From NCBI RefSeq assembly GCF_000327385.1, contig NW_008709027.1, forward strand, positions 2,281,952 to 2,345,951: 64,000 nucleotides of DNA. The letters are read 5' to 3'. Positions within the stretch are counted from its first letter, which is position 1, and every line of letters begins with the position of its first letter. The DNA is from Lottia gigantea (taxonomy: Eukaryota; Mollusca; Gastropoda; Lottiidae). Below, in pieces: positions 12,801 through 22,091 of the stretch. Under the pieces are notes generated by a model that saw nothing but the letters and a program-made list of their open reading frames with translations, was not told the origin of the DNA and searched no databases. The position numbers were made by a program, and so were the translations under genes.

Positions 12801-15800
12801 AGCCATTAGTTGTCTCTGACCTCGAAATTTTTACAGAATGACCTAGTTTATTCCTGGTGGCACATCTTAGTCAATACATCTTTGTTTAATATCTTCCCGA
12901 TTTGAAACTTTCTGTAACAGACAGTATGAATGTACTTGATTACATTATTGTATTTTCAACTAGACACATTTCAAGATATGGCCCTGTTAAAGGTTTAAGT
13001 CGTAGCATACACATAAAGAAGCAAGAATATAGATTAATTATGGTGTCGAGGGGGGAGTTTAGTAATTTAGTTGTTCAGTGCCTCAGTATTCTCAGCAAAC
13101 TACGATTACCATAGAAAATAACCGATTACTTTTTCAGGTCTTCATCCCCAAAATTAGCTAAAAGAAGATCATGTCCGGATGCGTATGCTAGTTTTAAACC
13201 TAGAGATTCTGTATTGATACGATCAATGACGATTGAACGTATACCGGATTTTGAATTGCCACCAGAAAGAGTTCAACCTAAAGTTAGTTACGATAGATCT
13301 TTATCTATTGGACCTACTACTTATCAACAATGTATTGGCTCAATTCAACCAGAATTATACAGGTACATGTAATTGTGTTTTATTCTTATATATTATAACC
13401 CTTAAATCCTTAATATTGTGTGATATTTTAACCATACAGACAATAACATAATAATACTCCCTTTCTCGACCCCAACCTCCTAGCCGAAGACAAGGCTATA
13501 TGAAGTTGTTAGTTGTTTCTATGAGGATAGTCCTTTCGCGATTAGTGACATGACATAAAACAGTGGAATTGCAGGAACCACAGATGTTTGATTTGAAATT
13601 GGAATATTGCAAATTGATACTATCAATGTTCTCGGATACACTTAAAAAAAAATAGAAATCCTCTTCGCAAAGATAATAGCACCTACAACATTTGTATAAA
13701 TTTGGATTCTAATTTTCAGTCAATGATCTTACTACGATGTGACATGGACAATTCGGCAAAAAAGCACAAAAATTGATACGTAACATCATTGCCTTGGTGC
13801 AAATCCTTATGCCAAAAATGAAAATAATATTATAAATTTGTTAGTTTGTATAGAGTGAGTAAGGTCTAGAAGACAAACTTATGTATAATACACCTAAATT
13901 TGTAAATTTTCCTTACAATCCAATATTTTCCACTTAGATTGTAACACAGCCAGTAGAAGTTTTGACATATTCTTCTGCTTTTAATCAAATTAAATGGTTT
14001 ATGTGACATTTCGGGTTTTCTTTGAATTAACGAAAGCTTCAACACAATAATTTTTCTCGCAAAAGACAGGTGTTTGTTTAAATTGTGACATTCACTTCAA
14101 CCAACGTCACTATAAGTTTTATTTTTTATCCTACTTCATACCTGGTAAATCAGCTATTGTATTATTTTGTTTGTAGACATTGAATTGTTTTAACTAATTA
14201 AATTGGAAATTTTGTTTCTGTAGACACCGAGTCGTTCCAATTAATCAAATGAATAACTTTGTTTTCGTTAAATGACTATGTTTGTTTTTGTAGAGAGCAA
14301 ATCGTTCTAACTAGTCAAAATGAATATTTTTGATTTTGTAGACATCCAACTGTACCCGAGGAAGATGAAGATGATTTACCACCAACGGAACACGGTCGAC
14401 TTTGGTTCTCAATTATTTATGATGTGGCAGTAGAACAACTGTGTGTAAATCTAATAAAGGTTAAGAATATACCAGGTGAAGAATGTGAATTTTTTTTATC
14501 AGATACTAATGTTACACTAGCTAGGATTATTTATTATTTCTGATGCAGCAATATTTAGAAAAATACTAGATATACATTTGTGCAACTTCAGCTCGAAATT
14601 AATCCAAAAATAATGATTTGACTAAATAGAAATTATCTAAAATCAATCTAATTGGCCATTATCAATAATTGGCTATTTAAATGTCTTATGTCGTCTATAG
14701 ACGTCACGATTGTCTAATTTGATACTTTGACCTTATTAATGTTAACATGAAGCAGTCATATATCTTTTTATTGCGGATGTTTTCTGGAAGTCATGGAAAT
14801 TCTGGTTTCCTAAATTTCCTCTCAAATTTTCCTCTCAAATATCACGAAGTTTTTTTTAGATACATTAAGGTGGAAGGTTTTCGTGATACTATTATATTTA
14901 TCAAATACAAAGAACTCCCACGTAGCTTTGTTGATATTTTATCTATTGTCGACTGAGTAGGGTGACAGTTAAATGACAATATATCAAAGAATTAGAAATA
15001 ATCTTGTCGAGAATAAGGTGCTACTTAAACAAGTTGATTTCCAAACACACTAGGTATTGATCGTTCGTTTAGCCCGCTAATTCCTCCAAAAGATCTAATG
15101 CCAGTCTGCTATTGGTGCGACCTTAAAGGAGAACACAACTAGCTAATGATGTTTTTGGTGACTTTATAAACTAGAATTAAAGAAAAGAAAGGATCAGAAT
15201 ATATGATTTACGTCGTTACAATTCCTTGAGACTAAACCCTATGTTATTGATTGAAAGCTGTTTTGAATTGGAATAAGGCATTGAATTACATTTTAAAGTC
15301 TCTTAATTAAAATTTATTTCATTTTCTGTCCTAACAATAGCGTCACGTATTACAAAAATTGTCCATGTGATCAGACCATATGTTGACACTGATTATGTAG
15401 ACTTATAAAACCAATCACTTTCAGTCATTTACTTTCCAAATAGGATGATTAAATGGAGAACCGATTTCTGAAAGAAGATTAAATAACGCAAAATAAACAT
15501 TATTTCATGTATTTTAATGCGATTATTATAGAATTTGACTTTTTCTTTATGTGGTTGACATATCTTTATTGTTTATTCACAAAGGTCTTTCGATCAATGT
15601 ATACCAAATGTTACGTATATATGACTGGTGTTTAAAAATATTTACTGTTTTATTCATTTAGTGACATAGTAAATGTCATGGTCAACAATTAACTTGACCG
15701 ATAAATAAGATCGTATAGATAAAATACCCATGTATAGTTTTATTTACTCTTTGCAGTAATGTTGACGAACCACCACACCAAGTTTCAATTAGATGTTTCT

Positions 15801-18798
15801 TTCATTCTGTAAGCAATGTTGACGAACCACCAAGTTTCATCTAGAAGTTTCTTTCATTCTGTAAGCAATGTTGACGAACCACCAAGTTTCATCTAGATGT
15901 TTTTTTCATTATATAAGCAATGTTGACGAAGCACCAAGTTTCATCTAGATGTTTCTTTCATTCTGTAAGCAATGTTGACGAACCACCAAGTTTCATCTAA
16001 TTGTTTCTTTAATTCTGTAAGCAATGTTGACGAACCACCAAGTTTCATCTAGATGTTTCTTTCATTCTGTAAGCAATGTTGACGAACCACCAAGTTTCAT
16101 CTAATTGTTTCTTTAATTCTGTAAGCAATGTTGACGAACCACCAAGTTTCATCTAGATGTTTCTTTCATTCTGTAAGCAATGTTGACGAACCACCAAGTA
16201 ACATCTAGATTTTTCTTTCATTCTGTAAGCAATGTTGACAAACCACCAAGTTTCATAGATGTTTCTTTGATTCTGTAAGCAATGTTGATGAACCACCAAG
16301 TTTAATCTAGATGTTTCTTTCATTCTGTAAGCAATGTTGACGAACCATCAAGTTTCATCTAATTGTTTCTTTAATTCTGTAAGCAATGTTGACGAACCAC
16401 CAAGTTTCATCTAGATGTTTCTTTCATTCTGTAAGCAATGTTGACGAACCACCAAGTTTCATCTAGATTGTTTCTTTAATTCTGTAAGCAATGTTGACGA
16501 ACCACCAAGTTTCATCTAGATGTTTCTTTCATTCTGTAAGCAATGTTGACGAACCACCAAGTTTCATCTAGATTTTTCTTTCATTCTGTAAGCAATGTTG
16601 ACAAACCACCAAGTTTCATCTAGATGTTTCTTTCATTCTGTAAGCAATGTTGACAAACCACCAAGTTTTATAGATGTTTCTTTGATTCTTTGATTTCTTA
16701 GATAAAAAAAAATGTAGTCGCTTTAACCAAATTAGCAATGGTGACAAATATAGATTTATAGAACAATAAGATTTAGTTAGTTATGTATCACTCTGAAAGC
16801 AATGTTGACGAACGACAAAATTTCATTTATACGTTTTTAATCAGAGTAGCAATGTTGGCGAATGTTTAAGGTAAAAAGTTATTGTGACTGTCTAGCAAAC
16901 GAACGACAAAGTTTGAAATGTTTCTTTATCATTCATCTGGTCACATCCGAAAAATTCTCAAGTAATTCTGTTCTGCCTTATTTGAGAAATTTTAACGTGA
17001 TGTTAATTTCACGTCGTCCACGGGTTATTTTCAATTACTTCTTTATTCCTATATTTGAAATTTTCAACATATGAAGGTTATCAAAATATAAACATCTTTA
17101 ATCTAGTATTTCAAAGAAAACCCCTCTCTTGCAACTCTTAATATTAACGAAAATCATTAAAAACATAATTCTAACTTGCCATGTTATTATTGATTAATTA
17201 TATAACCTTTTTTTGTATATTTTTATTATAAAATATATGATTATGAAAATGATTTTTTATAGGTAGAGGCGTTAATCATGCACCACGTGATCCGTTTGTA
17301 AAGATATATTTACTGCCAGATGAACGCACCTGTCGTACATCAAAAACTCGTAAAAAATCTCTTTCACCAGTATATAACGAGTCATTTACATTTCAGGTAA
17401 GCTAACAACAGCATTCAGAATTTGCAAAGCATTGATAAGAGAAAAGAACACGTTATAAAATGAATAATTGAATACCTATTTGGTACAGCTGCTATAGTAT
17501 AAATTATTAGGTCATATTGATCGAAGGGAAGACCTTGCCGCATATTTTCATAAAACTTGCACATATTATTATTATTGGCATTTGTAAATCTTATTCTTGG
17601 TCTCCAAAATGACATGTACCCATGATTTTGTGTGGCTACATCACTGACCACTTACACACACACACTGACCGACAGGTTTATTCGGTTTTTTTAAAAAAAG
17701 TTGGAGGTGATGTTTCTAAGTATCGAACACAAGGCTAATAGGTTACGACACAAGCGTTTCATTTACCTCCATATTTTAATCTGATATTCTGATTTCCAGG
17801 TTTCTCCTGACGAGATATTAACAAGAACCCTTAGATTTTCTGTTTACGATGTTGATAAGCGACAAATACGCCACTCTCTTGGTCATGTTATGGTAGCCAT
17901 GAAAGATGTCGACCTTACTAGAGGAGAAGTCATCTGGAGTGACCTTGAACCCATGGCTCAGGTACGGGGAATTCAGGAATTAACAGTATTTTTAGTTTTT
18001 ACACTTAAATTGATTAAATGCCTTTATAGTTTTGGGTTACCACATACCGTTTTGCTTTGAGGTACGGATATCTCTGTGAGTGCACTCTGTTAAATCATTT
18101 TTTGTTGACCTTTAGGCGGCTTCATCACTTGGTGATATTCAAGTTAGTTTAACCTACATCCCACAACAAGAAAAAATCAAGATAGTTGTAATGAGAGCCA
18201 GAAATCTACGACCATCAGATTATACCAGTGAATCAGGTTGGTATAAAATACCATTTTTTCTAGCCTTTTATTTGTCATTTTTTGAAGAAATTGTCTAAAA
18301 TTGAATGATTTTTTTTCCGTTCTCATGAGCGAAAGAACCATCTGCAATCGTTTTTTTTTTAAATAATTGAATACCGCATTCACATAATAATATTTTCAGT
18401 GTGGACTGTCTCTCTGGCATGTCCCTCACGAACTCAACTGATTTTTCTGTTTTTTAGGATTGTACGCCCGAGTTCAGTTTTACTACGGAAGACGTGCACA
18501 TAAAACAAAGAAGACAACAATGCAAAGGATTCATTCTGATCCCGAAATTCACGAATCTTTCACCTTCTCTATCGCTGGTAAACAACTGGATACCTGTAAC
18601 GTCGTTTTATCAATAATCACGTCACAAACAAGAGGACCATTTAGTCGAGAGGAAGAATATGGTCGTGTAACTGTCGGGCCTTTCATGTTCGCCAGAGGTG
18701 AAGAGCTGATTCATTGGCAGGAGATGGTAGCACAGTCTAAGACACCAATAACACGATGGCATACTTTAACTCCCTACGTAGCACCGGATTTACATTAA
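3553..18798 (+). CDS. Synaptotagmin-like tandem C2 protein with His/Asp-rich N-terminus
   Basis: Eight exons: 3553-3886, 9494-9656, 13138-13362, 14342-14475, 17263-17396, 17800-17961, 18116-18236 and 18458-18798. All have GT/AG borders and agree in phase, giving 1614 bases and 537 residues. Order: His/Asp-rich repeat region (residues about 13-75), an N-glycosylation sequon NIT just before a membrane helix (about 113-136), basic IRRKRRK, a Ser/Arg-rich linker, C2A (about 258-382) and C2B (about 387-530) ending in the synaptotagmin hallmark HWQEM...RWHTL. The family acts in Ca2+- and lipid-dependent vesicle trafficking. Here several Ca2+-binding aspartates are missing, so the protein may be largely Ca2+-independent. 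I cannot assign a numbered subfamily. The start is the first ATG of an exon open only to 3505; an upstream exon is possible. Confidence 0.85.
3605..3735 (+). repeat. 30-bp coding tandem repeat (DHGHRDHGEE units)
   Basis: About four copies of a 30-bp unit of the form gatcatggacatagagatc followed by atggtgaaga. Each encodes a decapeptide rich in His, Asp, Glu, Gly and Arg. Copies differ by single substitutions (for example N for H, and R for H). A period that is a multiple of three keeps the frame through unit gain or loss. Confidence 0.8.
3887..9493 (+). other. Intron 1 of the synaptotagmin-like gene
   Basis: 5.6 kb bounded by gtaagt and tatatttcag. Apart from a G-rich motif at 5752-5775 I see no feature in it. 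The open frames near 4551-4805, 4974-5189 and 8125-8373 are AT-rich and not protein-like. Confidence 0.6.
5752..5775 (+). other. Putative G-quadruplex motif
   Basis: Four G runs of 5, 3, 4 and 5 separated by loops T, CAGT and C, within AT-rich intron 1. This fits the usual G3+N1-7 rule. It lies on the sense strand of the synaptotagmin-like gene and so would be present in its pre-mRNA. Confidence 0.6.
9494..9656 (+). CDS. Synaptotagmin-like gene, exon 2: transmembrane segment
   Basis: Encodes VTSLGIIVGCSAAVLLIIIL and on to LAIVIF, a membrane helix of about 23 residues, followed by KIRRKRRKFDLQFEDLNED. The basic cluster on the C-terminal side is a positive-inside stop-transfer signal and places the C2 domains in the cytoplasm. 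The acceptor is tatatttcag and the donor gtaagt. The frame is open leftward through the acceptor to an ATG at 9418, which could be an alternative start lacking the His-rich exon. Confidence 0.85.
10878..11175. repeat. GGTTG / GGTTT simple-repeat patches
   Basis: Short runs of GGTT at 10880-10900 and of GGTTT at 11148-11170, repeated again near 11636-11655. The first may be the microsatellite tail of the LINE fragment. Confidence 0.6.
10878..11640 (-). mobile_element. LINE (non-LTR retrotransposon) 3' fragment, minus strand
   Basis: On the minus strand, bases 11628-11402 read AIYKLVTRFRTNNVLRDHKF, then NAIKCRCDHAATGLHVLVQC, then TELKPARKPLTEYLEI. The spacing C-x-C-x7-H-x4-C is that of the zinc-knuckle-like motif at the C-terminus of Jockey/CR1/R1-type reverse transcriptases, and the preceding RFRTNN matches the RLRTGH-type motif found just before it. 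The lower part (10878-11400) would then be 3' UTR, with an (AACC)n tail at 10878-10900. This is a truncated copy. The exact clade is not determined. Confidence 0.5.
13138..13362 (+). CDS. Synaptotagmin-like gene, exon 3: cytoplasmic linker
   Basis: Continues SSRSSSPKLAKRRSCPDAY and ends IGSIQPELYR. It is the Ser/Arg/Pro-rich linker between the membrane helix and C2A, with several R-x-x-S-type sites (for example KRRSC and YDRSLS) that would suit basophilic kinases. Donor gtacat. Confidence 0.75.
14160..14341 (+). repeat. Tandemly duplicated 3' splice-site region with decoy acceptors before exon 4
   Basis: Three imperfect copies of a segment of about 50-70 bp, each beginning with a T-rich tract and TGTAG (AG at 14175-14176, 14222-14223 and 14292-14293), precede the acceptor used in frame (AG at 14340-14341). 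Each copy continues with 'atcgttctaactaatcaaa'-like sequence. Only the last AG joins exon 3 in the frame that leads into C2A. Confidence 0.5.
14342..14475 (+). CDS. Synaptotagmin-like gene, exon 4: start of C2A
   Basis: Reads HPTVPEEDEDDLPPTEHG, then RLWFSIIYDVAVEQLCVNLI, ending KNIPG. The acidic stretch precedes the first strand of C2A, and G-R-L-W-F-S plus the V-x-L-I-x-A/V-x-N-L-type strand are typical of synaptotagmin C2A domains. Donor gtgaag, phase 1. Confidence 0.85.
14476..17262 (+). other. Intron 4 of the synaptotagmin-like gene
   Basis: 2.8 kb holding a 52-bp minisatellite (15755-16690) and a decayed copy at about 16796-16870. The rest is AT-rich without recognised features. Confidence 0.6.
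15755..16690. repeat. 52-bp minisatellite, about 18 units
   Basis: The unit begins gcaatgttgacgaaccacca, continues agtttcatctagatgtttct and ends ttcattctgtaa (52 bases). Units differ by a few substitutions and 1-4 base indels. Two variants (ending 'tagatg' or 'taattg') alternate in the middle of the array, suggesting duplication of two-unit blocks. Decayed units continue to about 16870. Confidence 0.9.
17263..17396 (+). CDS. Synaptotagmin-like gene, exon 5: C2A core
   Basis: Reads GRGVNHAPRDPFVKIYLLPD and ends SPVYNESFTFQ. The SDPYVK-type motif is present as RDPFVK, keeping the second loop-1 aspartate. The first loop-1 aspartate is not apparent. L-S-P-V-Y-N-E-S-F-T-F matches the canonical L-N-P-x-F-N-E-x-F-x-F strand. 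Confidence 0.9.
17800..17961 (+). CDS. Synaptotagmin-like gene, exon 6: end of C2A
   Basis: Reads VSPDEILTRTLRFSVYDVDK, then RQIRHSLGHVMVAMKDVDL, ending SDLEPMAQ. The loop-3 pair D-x-D is kept (YDVD), but the third loop-3 aspartate position is occupied by H/S (IRHSLG instead of S-K-H-D-x-I-G). Ca2+ binding by C2A should therefore be weakened. Donor gtacgg, phase 0. Confidence 0.9.
18116..18236 (+). CDS. Synaptotagmin-like gene, exon 7: start of C2B
   Basis: Reads AASSLGDIQVSLTYIPQQEK, then IKIVVMRARNLRPSDYTSES. The G-D-I-x-V-S-L-x-Y strand is the classical start of synaptotagmin C2B. Loop 1 keeps one aspartate (PSD), while the second (usually in S-D-P-Y) is replaced by SGLY across the junction. 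Confidence 0.9.
18458..18798 (+). CDS. Synaptotagmin-like gene, exon 8: C2B end and stop
   Basis: Reads LYARVQFYYGRRAHKTKKTT, with a polybasic strand (RRAHKTKK) where C2B of synaptotagmins binds acidic lipids and AP-2. FTFSIAGKQLDTCNVVLSII follows, then the C-terminal helix and motif HWQEMVAQSKTPITRWHTL. Loop 3 (TSQTRGPFSREEEYG) lacks the D-x-D pair, so C2B should not bind Ca2+ in the usual way. Stop TAA at 18796-18798. Confidence 0.92.
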
Positions 18799-20640
18799 GT
18801 GAAATGATAAGAGCTATATCTGATAGTCTGAAAAACAAACATAAAGGTTTCAAATTGGTGCTGTAGAAACGTTGTTGTATTTGTTGATTTGAAATGTTTG
18901 ATTTTAACTTTTAGAGTTTATTTTACTATAAAATGTGTATATAAGAAATACAACACAGAATTTATGAAAATCAAAATATTGTAAATAGTGCTTGATATTT
19001 GAAAGCTTTATGAAATGATTATGAATAACCAACGTAAAATTCTGATATTCCAAACCTTGTTCCTTCATTATTTGTATCTTGAGTCTAAAAATGCTTTCTT
19101 TTTAATTATCCTAATAGCTAAATAATGCTTCATTATAAAATGTACTCTTATTTAACATTCATTTTTGACGCTGTTGGAATTTTATTAGAATGTTTGTAAT
19201 ATAGCCCAGTTCAAAAGATTAGAGTCTAAACGGTTTTCAACATGGTGCTTAATTTTTCATGGGCTTCTAAATTTCTCCCAAAAGTGGTGCCTTGTATAAA
19301 CAATTAACATTCTTCTTCCATTTCTTTTGAATATGATTTTCATTATATTGTACTTAAAAAGGTCACAGAACGATTTAGATTCTCTCTTGTCTATTAAATT
19401 GCCCTTTCTGGTCACAAGTCTACATCCCTTTAACCTGAAAGTTAGAAGGTACAGATCTGTAAATGTTACAATATATAATGTTAGTATGTGGTATTTGAAT
19501 TTTATATTATATCTCAGTGTTTCAGAACAATTTTCAACATTATTTACCTCATTTTAAGGCTGGACAAAATAATGACTATGGCAAAAATAGATTGATATAA
19601 ATTTTATTAATTCATATTCATAATATTCTGAAGATTTGGTTTATCTAAATAGATGAATATTATTAGTTTTTATAACAAATGTAGTTCGGAAAAAAGTTAT
19701 TATAAAATAAAATTTCCTATTTTACTTAAGAATTTTATATTAATTTTTATTTCAAATTACAAAATAACAAGATGATATAATTAAGAGATCCTATTTACTG
19801 AGTAAATTTTATTTTTTATTATAAAATCAAATTATTATATATATTATGTAAGAAAGCCTGCCATTGGTTCGTTTAAACTTTCTTTAATTTGATTGAACCT
19901 GTATCAACCCTCTCAGAAAATATGACAATGTCAGTTTTGATACATGCGCGACCAATTGGATCAAGTATAGTCAAAGGATAACCAAAGAAAATATTTTCGA
20001 ATGTGACTTTTTGTTTTGAACAATTTTATTTTATTTCAAAATCAGATAGAGTTATTGTTATCAAAATTAATGAGACGAAATATTGAGGAAATCTGTTTTC
20101 GATCTACAGCATATTGGATGACCAGGAGATTTGCAAGTTAATCTTTGTTTTGAATTGAAAGTTGTTCTCGTTAAGCATGATTTTAACCATAAATAGAACT
20201 CAATAAATTTGACACGTGTAAATAGATTGGCTATAACTTATGCGCTTTATTTATGGACATGTCGAATGGACTGTTATAAAGTTAATTATATTTGAAAGGA
20301 GAGATTATAATATATATTTATATATATACAGTATTGATATTTAACAAGAGACATTAAAAAGTATATTATTTAAGAACAAGATATCTGCAAAATCAAAAAC
20401 ATGATAAATAAATATATTAATAAATAGCTGATATATTATACTTGTTAATTGTTGTCAATGAAGAATACGTGTAATTATATATATTTAAGAAATTGGAATT
20501 GAACTATTACTCACATGACAGTAAGAAGATAAGATCGGAAGGTGATGGGGAATTATTTTGCTTTAAATGTACAGATCATTATTGGTTTGAAGGATGTCCA
20601 TATTTGTGTTCATGTTAATAAACGAAATAACATCGTTATG
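18799..20640 (+). other. Probable 3' UTR of the synaptotagmin-like gene
   Basis: AT-rich sequence with no exon on either strand. AATAAA occurs several times. The one at 20617-20622 is followed within about 30 bases by a T/GT-rich stretch (tattttatttcttgtctgtc), a good downstream element, and is my preferred 3' end. Earlier hexamers near 19707 and 20198 could give shorter mRNAs. Confidence 0.45.
20617..20622 (+). other. Preferred poly(A) signal of the synaptotagmin-like gene
   Basis: AATAAA with a T-rich/GT-rich downstream element about 30 bases away. It is the last clear signal before the 3' region of the convergent cadherin gene. Confidence 0.4.
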
Positions 20641-20916
20641 GAAATATTTTATTTCTTGTCTGTCGCCTGTTCCAGTATATGACCGAGCGTGATTTTTGGT
20701 CTGGTAGGAAATGGCGTTTGTAATCCCAAAGATACTACGCTGGGCTTCAATACCGCTGCATACGATCCATCGTGTGATGATTATTTTTTAATTTTTGCTA
20801 GATAATATTGAGTCAGATTGATAATAGCAATTAAAGTGGACAGTGTAAAAATAATAAATGCTCTCCTGGATTAGGGATTAGGTATTATGCGCAGGAGAAA
20901 ATGTATTATTTGTAAG

Positions 20917-20948
20917 TTTATTCATATGAGTAACAAACAAAATTTATT
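20917..20948 (-). other. Candidate poly(A) signals of the cadherin gene
   Basis: On the minus strand AATAAA occurs at 20922-20917 and 20948-20943, about 620-650 bases after the cadherin stop. Either would give a 3' UTR that contains the degenerate 26-bp repeat. Confidence 0.35.
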
Positions 20949-21207
20949 TTCATACAATTTGATATATATGTATTTTTGTCTTATGAGGTTAAGACAAAAT
21001 CGTCGCCATGATTTTCTATGATTAATAAATAATTAAAAGTCACGCGTGATATGAAAACCATTTGAGACAATGAAAATAGAATGAATTGAATGTTGAGAGT
21101 TGAATCACGAATGAGACTATAATTGATCTCGAGCTATACGTGGGGCTATAAACAATAATGGTTATTATTAAATAACTATTATATATGTGGGTAAATTATG
21201 TTGAGAA

Positions 21208-21525
21208 GTCCGGTCTAGACACATAGTACAGAAGACCGGTTCAGACATCAAGTACAGAAGCCTGATCTAGACATCAAGTACAGAAGTCTGATCGGGACAT
21301 TTAGTGCTGAAGTCTGATCGGTACATCTGGTACTGAAGTCTGAAATCTAGTTCAGATATCTAATCCAGCCATCAACGATTCAGGACTTATGTACTTAAGT
21401 CTGATCCGGATATCTAGAAAGAACGGGGCATCTAGTACAGAAATCCGATTCAGACATCAAATACAAAACTCTTATTCGCATCTCATCTGATACAGGAACA
21501 GAGTTCCGAATCAGACATTAATCTA
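21208..21525. repeat. Degenerate 26-bp tandem repeat in the cadherin 3' UTR region
   Basis: Units of the form aagtctgatcggtacatctg followed by gtactg. The first five or six units are regular at 26 bp; the rest decay with insertions. It lies just past the stop codon of the cadherin gene (21563) and before its candidate poly(A) signals. Confidence 0.75.
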
Positions 21526-21562
21526 AAATACCAAACATGGAAAATATTGTGTGTTATAAAGT

Positions 21563-22091
21563 TTATAAGTCTGTGTCTTCACTTTCCTCAGCTAATTCAT
21601 ATTTATTATCTTCAACATCCTTAATAGTCTCATACAATGACTCGCTAGTATATTTACTAGTATTGATACTTCCTGTTGAATTTTTTTGGGTATGATCATT
21701 ATCAGTTGAAGCAACCTTGGTTTGTGTTTGATCTTCAATAAACGCTTGATTAACGTTCGATATGGGTTTACAATAATCATTTTCAGAAACTACCTTTTTT
21801 TGCCCGCAATCGTCTTCGCCAGGCTTGGAACTGCTCATTGCTGAATCAGTTCCTCGGTTTTGGTTAGCTAAGTGTATTTCTCTAGCTACATCCATGACAG
21901 TTTTAGCTAGAATAATATTTCGCAGCCTCACTGTATCACCATCCGAGGTTTCGTTACCAAACTCAAGAGTTTTCTCCTGCTCCTCTGTCACAGTAAGTAC
22001 CAACTCTGGTTCAGGCACTGGTTCTGAATTCAGAGATTCGATGTCTTGGAATAATCTAAATGATACCCTTTTCTTTAATTCATTTTGATTC
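21563..22091 (-). CDS. Cadherin exon 62: cytoplasmic tail and stop
   Basis: Reads NQNELKKRVSFRLFQDIESL through ESLYETIKDVEDNKYELAEE to SEDTDL and TAA. RVSF is a basophilic-kinase-type site, and YETI and YELA are tyrosine motifs of the kind bound by SH2 domains when phosphorylated. The final T-D-L fits the class I PDZ ligand S/T-x-hydrophobic. In vertebrate cadherin-23 the C-terminus also ends in a class I PDZ ligand that binds harmonin. The acceptor is ttttacag. The open frame runs on to 22189 but is intron there. Confidence 0.92.

Larger units (their letters stand above)
9657..13137 (+). other. Intron 2 of the synaptotagmin-like gene
   Basis: Bounded by gtaagt and ttttcag. It contains a LINE 3' fragment (10878-11640) with GGTTG/GGTTT simple repeats. 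The rest is AT-rich without a recognised feature. Confidence 0.6.

Noticed and set aside
17661-17672. Short CA repeat
   Set aside because: Only a few units and of no evident importance.
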